Made by a program: the position numbers and the translations under genes. A DNA stretch of 64,000 bases from an uncultured Acetatifactor sp. (GTDB taxonomy: Bacteria; Bacillota; Clostridia; Lachnospirales; Lachnospiraceae), in contig CANQWM010000010.1 of assembly GCA_947627535.1 (NCBI GenBank), positions 1-64,000 on the forward strand, written 5' to 3'. A model generated the notes under the pieces. That model ran no database searches. It was not told the origin of the DNA and saw only the letters and a program-made list of their open reading frames with translations. This document shows, piece after piece, positions 1 to 6,745 of the stretch. How positions within the stretch are numbered: position 1 is the first letter of the stretch; each line of letters opens with the position of its first letter.

Positions 1-68
1 CGTGCCTGACACTGCTCGATAATGGATCGCCAGTTAGAGATACGGATTTCATGTGTAGTCTTGTCCAT
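1..68 (-). CDS. tnpA: IS66 TnpA-like accessory transposition protein, N-terminal fragment
   Basis: Only the first 22 codons are present, starting at the ATG at 66-68 and running off the left edge. The peptide begins MDKTTHEIRISNWRSIIEQ, which resembles the start of IS66 TnpA (OrfA) proteins. These are small helix-turn-helix proteins needed for IS66 transposition together with TnpB and TnpC. A strong ribosome binding site (AAAGGAGG) lies just upstream of the ATG. Whether the remaining IS genes are intact cannot be judged from this window. Confidence 0.6.
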   Translation of the reverse strand, partial: MDKTTHEIRISNWRSIIEQCQA

Positions 69-165
69 GATAGTTGGCCTCCTTTAAAAAACTATTAGTT
101 TTATGAGTTTTTTAAAGTATGGCAGAAAAACTAACTGAGGTAAAGGCGGGCGATTTTACGCTTAC
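1..165 (-). mobile_element. End of an IS66-family insertion sequence (rest lies left of the window)
   Basis: Read on the minus strand, the DNA from 165 downward begins GTAAGCG, the usual terminal sequence of IS66-family elements. About 100 bases further in comes the start of a TnpA-like accessory gene. The element therefore appears to run leftward out of the window, with its outer end at 165. The flanking bases 166-173 (tttgcatt) would be one copy of the expected 8-bp target duplication, but the other copy is outside the window. The family assignment rests on the terminal heptamer plus the partial TnpA protein. Confidence 0.6.
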
Positions 166-451
166 TTTGCATTAAGAATCTGTCCTGTACAACTGATGTA
201 GCCTCAATCGTTTGACCATACACGATTTGATTTATACAATAGATTTGAGGCATAGGTTCCATAAAAAGCGCATTTCTCAACTCAATGAAATGACTGCTGA
301 TAGGAGGGGCTACATCTGAAATCTGCTGAGCCACGCTTGTGATTTCTTCCCGAACGGCTAAGACAGCATCGAATGGTATTGGCTGATTATAGTTATATCC
401 AGACAGAAGTTGCAACTGAGCTTGTAATTTATCAATTATCGTGTTATTCAT
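131..451 (-). pseudogene. Small unknown gene truncated at its 3' end by the IS66 insertion
   Basis: The frame opens at ATG 449-451 behind a good GGAGG site and encodes 106 residues. The last dozen or so (from about KRKIARL onward) are coded by the IS66 terminal sequence beginning at 165. The native protein therefore continued past residue 95, and its end has been replaced by transposon-encoded residues. I recognise no family. The native part is soluble and mildly hydrophobic, with no signal peptide or membrane span. It follows two other small unknown genes in the same direction and may have belonged to the same transcript. Confidence 0.5.
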
Positions 452-483
452 CTGAGGTCCTCCATTGTACTTATGATATTTTA

Positions 484-714
484 TTATATCTGCATCACCG
501 TATTTTCCCGAAGGTACTCAAGGCAGTTTGAGTCTATGAGCGAAATATTATCCTTTACAAAGTGTTCTACAAATGGAGCAACCCAATACTGAGAATTCTC
601 TGGTGGCGTTTCATCACAATCAAAATAGTTGATATAATCCTCCCCCATTACCGAAACCGGTGAACAGAGAAATAGCAGAACAATAAAGACCATCGTCATA
701 TATCGAGCTTTCAT
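484..714 (-). CDS. Small secreted protein, unknown function
   Basis: From the ATG at 714 the product is 76 residues. It begins MKARYMTMVFIVLLFLC and is followed by SPVSVMG, a convincing signal peptide with a likely cleavage site before EDYINYF. The mature part is about 50 residues, acidic, with two cysteines (FDCDE and NCLEY) that could form a disulphide. Longer starts at 807 or 795 are possible, but they would bury the signal peptide and overlap the upstream gene. The ribosome binding site is weak, so the start is uncertain. No family recognised. Confidence 0.45.
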   Translation of the reverse strand: MKARYMTMVFIVLLFLCSPVSVMGEDYINYFDCDETPPENSQYWVAPFVEHFVKDNISLIDSNCLEYLRENTVMQI

Positions 715-772
715 TACAAGTTCTTTTAACTCTATTATTAAACTACCACTCAAGAAATAATCGTTGTATCTT

Positions 773-1354
773 CTATATATAATATGCACGTCCATTACTA
801 TGAACATAGTTATTTAAAGCATCACCTATGGTTTTAAAGCTCTCTTTCAGATGGTATTTTATAACAATATCTTTGAGTTGTGGCGCCATTGCTATTTCTT
901 TCAAGACTTGACCAATTTGAAAATCTTTCAATTCATTTTCGTTCCATTTTCCTATTTTTTCTATCATTGACTTTGCCTGCTTGGATTCCAAGTCAAGGCT
1001 ATTACACACGAGAATATAAAGATAAAAAAACAGATCATCACGGTATTTTCGTAAGAGTGTGCTAGCGTCTGCTATACAGCCACACTCACAGCAAGCAATT
1101 ACATTTCCCATAGTTAATTCCAAGGAAGGTAAAATCCGCATAGCCGAAAATAACATTGTTTGGTGATTGCATACACCAATTACATATCCATTTCCAAAGT
1201 TCAGAAAATAAAAGTCATCAAGAAACTGCTCAAGCTCTTTCAGATCATTTATAACCTGTTGACATTCGTTATCCCCTGCAACGCACCGAGCATTCATTTG
1301 CCGTAATGTTTGATTTAAATCTGCTACTGTTAGGTTATTCTTTTCTTCCATCAT
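773..1354 (-). CDS. Hypothetical protein, unknown function
   Basis: The product is 193 residues (MMEEKNNLTVADL...). It is soluble and mainly alpha-helical by composition, with no signal peptide. A central cysteine cluster (ACCECGCI) is followed by LLRKYRDDLFFYLYILVC. An arginine-rich helix like this occurs in HEPN-like or DUF5677-like proteins, but the diagnostic R-x4-6-H motif is not visible, so I do not assign the family. It is the first small gene downstream of the methyltransferase/Res operon (71 bp gap, same strand). It could be a distal part of that transcript or an unrelated island passenger. Confidence 0.5.
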   Translation of the reverse strand: MMEEKNNLTVADLNQTLRQMNARCVAGDNECQQVINDLKELEQFLDDFYFLNFGNGYVIGVCNHQTMLFSAMRILPSLELTMGNVIACCECGCIADASTLLRKYRDDLFFYLYILVCNSLDLESKQAKSMIEKIGKWNENELKDFQIGQVLKEIAMAPQLKDIVIKYHLKESFKTIGDALNNYVHSNGRAYYI

Positions 1355-1425
1355 TTACTTATCGCTCTATCATTGAAATTTTTAAAGGTTCATGTGTAAT
1401 ATCATTACTTTTCTTACATAAGTGT

Positions 1426-4029
1426 TTATGGGGTTGTAGAAGTATCATTCTCCAAAATATGCGAATTCATAATTTTACTACCGGCATACATATGATATTT
1501 TACCCCACTGGCCACTGCCATCTCCTCTGCTGCTGCCTGCTTCGCCTTGACCACAGTATCATCAATCTTATTGTCTCCTTTGACCTCAATAAGCTGATAG
1601 GAACCATCTGTCATCCTCGCAAGAAAGTCGGGATAGTACTGGCGGATTCTCCCAGACTCCGGATCGTAGTAGTATACCGAAAGATCTCCTTGATTAGACG
1701 TAAACATACCCGTAAAATACACCTCTGCGACCTTACCGCTTGTGATGTACTGCATGAAGCATTCCCTCTCCGGGATAGAATCAAAGCAGTAGGTATCGGC
1801 GTGGAAGCTCTTCTTCAGTTGCTCCGGCGTAAAACCTTTATACTTATTTGTAATAACGAGGTCGTCCTTCGCAGAGAATTCATAATACCCAGCATCTTTC
1901 GGTTCTCGCAGCAGTACCAGTTCCCTGTCCTCTGTTTTTAATTCCGAGGTGATTTCAAAGAGTGCATGGAACATAGCCGGAATGACGTAATCATCCAGAA
2001 CAACATTATAATGATTAACAACTTCAAGAATCGTATCAATCCCATCAACTGACTCTCGGAGTATTCTTGCCGCAAGAATACAAGAAATATTCAAATAACG
2101 AGCCACCTCTCCGGCCAGGGAGAACTCACTATATTTCATGTTCTCCTGGAGATAGTCGATGTTCTTTTCTTTGACTGTGGTATCGCGAGCAAGGCTGTCA
2201 CGCTCATACATGATACTGGCATACTTAGAAAGATCAGCATCTACCAGCTTGAAATCCACAGGTTCGGAATATTCCTTTTCGTGGAGTGTGTACTCATGCC
2301 ATACACGTTTTAGGGTAATTGTCCTTGGAGGCGGCAGAACACGCACCTGATACTTATGACGAGTGGCATTGGACGGATTCTTGATCTCCTTGATCTCCAT
2401 ATTGAAATTCTTATGAAGTTCATCGTCCAAAGTGTCATAGTTCTCTTTGGATAGAAACACGGTAGCTGTTAAACGCTCGTCCGTAATTGCGCGGAGACAG
2501 CGCATTGTAGCCTGCAGAACAAATATTTTTGACTTGGGGCTGCGGAAAAGTGCCACACCAAACAGAGAACGGCAGTTCCAGCCTTCTTTGCCTTTCTCTA
2601 CGAGAATAATAAACTGCTTTTCGTTGCCTTCTGTACCAGGGACATCAAGGTTATTGAAGTCCCTAATGTCATCATTCTTTGTGTATTTTGCATCGCCGAC
2701 GTTCAAGAGAATCTTTGATACCGGAATTCCGAGCTTTGCAAGTATCTTCTCAAGAGCAGGCTTTACCTCCATGGCTGCCTCTTCTACACCTGCCGCATAG
2801 ATAGCCAGTTTCGGATTCAGACCTTCATAAATTTGTCCACCATATCTCTCCCAAAATGTGGTTACCACTGCTGTGAGGAACTCATCATTCTTCACGTTCT
2901 CAAAGCCGAGCGGGTCTGCATCCTTCAAAAAACTGTTCCAGATAGATTCGCGCAGACCATATGCATAAACTACCTCCGGCAGAAGCTGATTCTTGACATA
3001 CGGTGTACCTGTGTAGTTATAGCACGCCACGATGGAGGTATTTGCCGCAAGCAGATTGATGGTATCACGAAGGCTTGTCTTATTCGTTCCACTCGACCTA
3101 ATCTGCTTTTCAAGATCTGCTCCAAAGAGGTGATGTGCCTCATCAACATAGACACCAAGCTGAGGAAGGCGGCAGAGCTTCTTGAAACGCTGATTATCCA
3201 TCAACGTAGTATCATCCCATGCGTCATCATTGCCACCTGCGCCATAGACGGCGGAAAGTAAAGAGCCGGAGCCATTAAAGAGCATCTGACCGGGTGTCTC
3301 TTCTTTGCGCTTTTTCTTAACGATAATTTTCTGTGTATTAGAGATGATGATGTTGAAATCGGAATCATCAATCGTATGCAGAATAGTTCCTGTCTCGTCC
3401 AGAAAGTGGAACTTAATATTTGAATCAAGCACACGGGCATATTCTGGCGGCACCACTTTCGTCTTATCAAAGGTTATAATCTCACGGAGAGACTGAAGGA
3501 CGGTCTTGTCCGGCGCAAACACAAGAGCATTGTGACAAAAACGCTTATCCCCCGGATACTTCTTCGCAAGCAGAAATTCATAGAAGATACAGGTGGCCAT
3601 AAGAATAGTTTTTCCAAGTCCCATTGTGAGAGCATAGATGTAGTTAGGGTACGATTCTCGGTATTTCTTCATCTGCTTGAAAATCGTGTCGGTCTGCTTC
3701 TCTGTCGGAGCGTCAAAGAGACAAATCTGACCACCTTTGTCAACGGCATAATAGGACGCATCGGAGAAACGATCTCTCTTATGACGCCAGTCATCGAACA
3801 TCTCGTAGACCTGCTTGTTATTCATGAATTCCTTCACGAAGACATACATCTCCAGCGCTTCGAACTGTGGGGTACGTAGAAAGGCTTTGGGATTCTCCTC
3901 GCTGTCGTTATAGACGAGGAACTTCCTCGTAAGGTCATTGTAACGTGAACGTATTTTCCCACGGTTCGTAATGTAGTAATACCATAGCTGCTGATTAAAG
4001 GAAAAATTCGAATCAAATTCCACAGCCAT
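1426..4029 (-). CDS. res: Type III restriction enzyme Res subunit (SF2 helicase-nuclease)
   Basis: The product is 867 residues. Walker A is MGLGKT (about 136-141), motif II is DEAH (296-299), and later SF2 helicase motifs include the GKEGWN segment and the TMR motif of the second RecA domain. Near the C-terminus D801 (YPDF), E815 and K817 (IEVK) form a PD-(D/E)XK nuclease triad, as in type III restriction subunits. The family translocates on or senses DNA using ATP and cuts unmodified DNA together with Mod. Its ATG follows directly on the TAA stop of mod (TAA|ATG), so the pair is translationally coupled. It is somewhat shorter than EcoP15I Res. Confidence 0.88.
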   Translation of the reverse strand: MAVEFDSNFSFNQQLWYYYITNRGKIRSRYNDLTRKFLVYNDSEENPKAFLRTPQFEALEMYVFVKEFMNNKQVYEMFDDWRHKRDRFSDASYYAVDKGGQICLFDAPTEKQTDTIFKQMKKYRESYPNYIYALTMGLGKTILMATCIFYEFLLAKKYPGDKRFCHNALVFAPDKTVLQSLREIITFDKTKVVPPEYARVLDSNIKFHFLDETGTILHTIDDSDFNIIISNTQKIIVKKKRKEETPGQMLFNGSGSLLSAVYGAGGNDDAWDDTTLMDNQRFKKLCRLPQLGVYVDEAHHLFGADLEKQIRSSGTNKTSLRDTINLLAANTSIVACYNYTGTPYVKNQLLPEVVYAYGLRESIWNSFLKDADPLGFENVKNDEFLTAVVTTFWERYGGQIYEGLNPKLAIYAAGVEEAAMEVKPALEKILAKLGIPVSKILLNVGDAKYTKNDDIRDFNNLDVPGTEGNEKQFIILVEKGKEGWNCRSLFGVALFRSPKSKIFVLQATMRCLRAITDERLTATVFLSKENYDTLDDELHKNFNMEIKEIKNPSNATRHKYQVRVLPPPRTITLKRVWHEYTLHEKEYSEPVDFKLVDADLSKYASIMYERDSLARDTTVKEKNIDYLQENMKYSEFSLAGEVARYLNISCILAARILRESVDGIDTILEVVNHYNVVLDDYVIPAMFHALFEITSELKTEDRELVLLREPKDAGYYEFSAKDDLVITNKYKGFTPEQLKKSFHADTYCFDSIPERECFMQYITSGKVAEVYFTGMFTSNQGDLSVYYYDPESGRIRQYYPDFLARMTDGSYQLIEVKGDNKIDDTVVKAKQAAAEEMAVASGVKYHMYAGSKIMNSHILENDTSTTP

Positions 4030-5970
4030 TTAACGCACCTCCACTTCAAGCGACTCGGAAAGCAGGTCTGTAATTTTTACTTTGATTGTGCCGCAGCTTT
4101 CCGGAATATCATAGATGCCCTTTACCATCTCATCCTTGCCGGGAACATCAGTCACGGTTGGCTGTATGACCACACCATCGTAGTTCCAATCAATCATGAT
4201 GGAGTCAACAAGTTGGCGCCAATCTTCCACATACTCTTTCTGAAGGGAAAGTTTCTGCATTAGATTCATCGGGTAGAAAGCGCGGATAACCAGTTTACTA
4301 CCCTCACGTACTATCTCCGCTTCAGAATCACGTTTCAACTGCAATTCCGCTTTGTCACGAAGTATATCTACAATTTGAACATCCACTTTATACTCGGCAA
4401 GTTCCTGCTCCAGCGCGCCTTTCAGGTCAGGCTCGTGTCCCATGCAGACGATGGTGATACGCTCTACAGGCTGGTTCGGGTTCTCCTCCTTGCGTTTCTC
4501 ATAGGTCTTGTATGGCAGGTTTGCAAGAAGCTCTTTCAAGTCTGCCTTCGTAGCAATACGATTGACCGGCATGATTTTCACCATCCTGTCGTCAAGTTCC
4601 CCGTCCCAAACATTGCTCTGAGGGAACGGCTGAATCTCCAGAGCCGCAATTAGCAGGTTGCGGGCTTCCACTGGATTACGAAAGAAATCGTAGTTGTTCA
4701 CATTGTAAACTTCAAATCCTGTGTACTTAACGTCCGCCTCCAAAGCGGAGGCATCTATTCCCTTTGCCTTAAAGAAGTCGATGTCCTTTCTACAATCTTC
4801 GGCACTCAGTTCAGCATCTCTGTCTGCGCTTACTGATGCAAGATAAGGAGCAGGCTCCTCAGCGACAATAGAAAGCTGAGGTTTTATCGGGTTATAAGTG
4901 ATTGGAGTATGGGAAAAAGTCAGTTCATCGGCAACGGCAAGCAGACGTTTTGTTGTGGTCTGGATTGCACCAAGATTGATGTCTGCGCCAATAAAGCGTC
5001 TACCAAGTTTCATGGCAACGGCTTGTGTTGTACCGCTGCCCATAAAACAGTCGAATACTATACCATTTGGAGGGCATGAGGAAATAATAATTCTTTCAAG
5101 AAGTCTTTCCGGTTTTTGTGTAGGGTAGTCCAGTCCTTCCTTATCGGAATTGTTGATTTTATCCATAATCCAAACATCATCTATGGGACGACCATCTTTC
5201 ATCGCCTCTTCTAAGAAGCGTTTAACACGTTTACCTCCACCAGCATCAGAAAGAACATACTTCTTCCCTGTTCCTTCATCGATTAGTATTTTCTGCTTCC
5301 TTGACTTGGCATACGCTTCCGGCGATTCCCATTCCAGAGTAAAAGGCTCAAAATAGGGAGTATCTGTTTTAGAGTAATAGAGGATTGTGTCATGACGTCT
5401 ATTAAAATATGTATTGTTTTTTCGATTCCATCCGCTATATCTCCAGATAATTTCGTTTTGAAAATTTTGGGCACCATAAACCTCATCCATTAATAATCGA
5501 ATATGATGTGCTTTGTGATGGTCAACATGAATATAAATTGCACCTCGATCAGAAAGCAATTCCCTCATGACTAATAATCGTTCATACATAAACTGTAGAT
5601 ATTCATCATTTGTCCATATATCTCCATACTGCTTTTCTTCAAAAGAAGAACTATCACTTTCAGCCTTACCGACACCCCTCAAATCAATTTTCTTTTTATA
5701 GTCGGCTTTGCTATCAAATGGAGGGTCAATATATATAAGATCAATCTGCCCACGATAGTCCTTAAGCATATGACTCATGACCTGAAGATTATCTCCCCAA
5801 AATATCTTATTGATCCAGCCATTCTGCTCCGATCCATACGTCTCCCGCAGTTGTGCAGGATAATACTGCGTAGCACGGTAGGGGCGTTTCCCAGTCCAAC
5901 GAAGTTCAGGGAACCCTTTTATTGTAGGCCTCTGTTCAAATTCAAAAGTAAGCTGCTCACCATTTTCCAT
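4030..5970 (-). CDS. mod: Type III-like adenine-specific DNA methyltransferase (Mod)
   Basis: The product is 646 residues. The catalytic motif IV is DPPF (82-85) and the AdoMet-binding motif I is FMGSGTT (309-315). This order (IV before I) is that of the beta class, which includes type III Mod subunits and N6-adenine methyltransferases. The segment between the motifs, where target recognition usually lies, is only about 220 residues. The protein then continues for about 330 residues as a C-terminal domain I do not recognise. It presumably methylates the host recognition site to protect it from the coupled Res protein. It sits five bases downstream of the membrane-protein gene. Confidence 0.85.
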   Translation of the reverse strand: MENGEQLTFEFEQRPTIKGFPELRWTGKRPYRATQYYPAQLRETYGSEQNGWINKIFWGDNLQVMSHMLKDYRGQIDLIYIDPPFDSKADYKKKIDLRGVGKAESDSSSFEEKQYGDIWTNDEYLQFMYERLLVMRELLSDRGAIYIHVDHHKAHHIRLLMDEVYGAQNFQNEIIWRYSGWNRKNNTYFNRRHDTILYYSKTDTPYFEPFTLEWESPEAYAKSRKQKILIDEGTGKKYVLSDAGGGKRVKRFLEEAMKDGRPIDDVWIMDKINNSDKEGLDYPTQKPERLLERIIISSCPPNGIVFDCFMGSGTTQAVAMKLGRRFIGADINLGAIQTTTKRLLAVADELTFSHTPITYNPIKPQLSIVAEEPAPYLASVSADRDAELSAEDCRKDIDFFKAKGIDASALEADVKYTGFEVYNVNNYDFFRNPVEARNLLIAALEIQPFPQSNVWDGELDDRMVKIMPVNRIATKADLKELLANLPYKTYEKRKEENPNQPVERITIVCMGHEPDLKGALEQELAEYKVDVQIVDILRDKAELQLKRDSEAEIVREGSKLVIRAFYPMNLMQKLSLQKEYVEDWRQLVDSIMIDWNYDGVVIQPTVTDVPGKDEMVKGIYDIPESCGTIKVKITDLLSESLEVEVR

Positions 5971-5975
5971 TTTCG

Positions 5976-6743
5976 TTAATCCTCCTGAATAGCTTCAGTT
6001 CTTAATTGCTGTTCAATATCCGATACAGCCAACGGAATGTACCGCCCATCCGCAGTAAGATTACGTCCAAATATACTGCCAAGAATTGATTGATTTTGAA
6101 TCACAAGCTGCGAATTATTTTCCAAATAAGCATTGAAGCCTTCAAGCACTTTCGGATCATAAAGTTTTTCCAATAATGCTACCCTATCGACTATTCCCGC
6201 ATTGCTGAGATTTTCAACACCTTCTGAAACTTTTTTCTTTCCATCAGCCATTTCTGCCATCCCGACAATTATCTTCCTTAACTCTCGTATCACTTCTTCT
6301 TGCGTTAGCGACTTTCGTTCAGCATCATTAGTCTTCACATTCTCCGTCGAAAGCACGTTGCTCACAGGTTCAATTAACCTTTGTGCACTTTCTTCCTTTT
6401 GAAGTTTGACCTGTGCCTTGCGTTGCTCCGTCGCCTGTTCTTCGGCTTTCTTTGTCCTATGTCTGTCCCATAATTTCTTTACTCCGTAGCCCGCTCCGAT
6501 AATAGCAGCCACAATCAAACCACCTATTGCGGCAGAGCCAGCATTAATCCCTCCTGAAGGCTCTCCCTCCTCGTTACTGTCATTATCATCGTCTAAAAGA
6601 CTGATATCAACTCGATGTGCTATGGAACCATCTGCACGCCGTGCATAGAAATCAGGCAATAAATTATCTTCTTGGTAAGCCTCATAGTCATCATCAGTAA
6701 GACCAATTTTTAAACCTCTCTCTGGGTCATCTATATACGGCAT
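5976..6743 (-). CDS. Single-span membrane protein of the methyltransferase/helicase operon, unknown function
   Basis: The product is 255 residues. An N-terminal soluble part (about 1-65) ends in an acidic stretch (LLDDDNDSNEEGE). It is followed by a glycine-rich transmembrane segment (SAAIGGLIVAAIIGAGYG, about 70-88), a basic stop (KKLWDRHRTKK), a charged helical linker and a helical C-terminal domain of about 110 residues. There is no cleavable signal peptide. The basic flank suggests the large C-terminal part is cytoplasmic. Two bases separate its start from the helicase stop, and five bases separate its stop from the mod start. It therefore clearly belongs to the same operon, yet a membrane protein is not part of a standard type III system. 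No family recognised. Confidence 0.7.
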   Translation of the reverse strand: MPYIDDPERGLKIGLTDDDYEAYQEDNLLPDFYARRADGSIAHRVDISLLDDDNDSNEEGEPSGGINAGSAAIGGLIVAAIIGAGYGVKKLWDRHRTKKAEEQATEQRKAQVKLQKEESAQRLIEPVSNVLSTENVKTNDAERKSLTQEEVIRELRKIIVGMAEMADGKKKVSEGVENLSNAGIVDRVALLEKLYDPKVLEGFNAYLENNSQLVIQNQSILGSIFGRNLTADGRYIPLAVSDIEQQLRTEAIQED

Positions 6744-6745
6744 TG

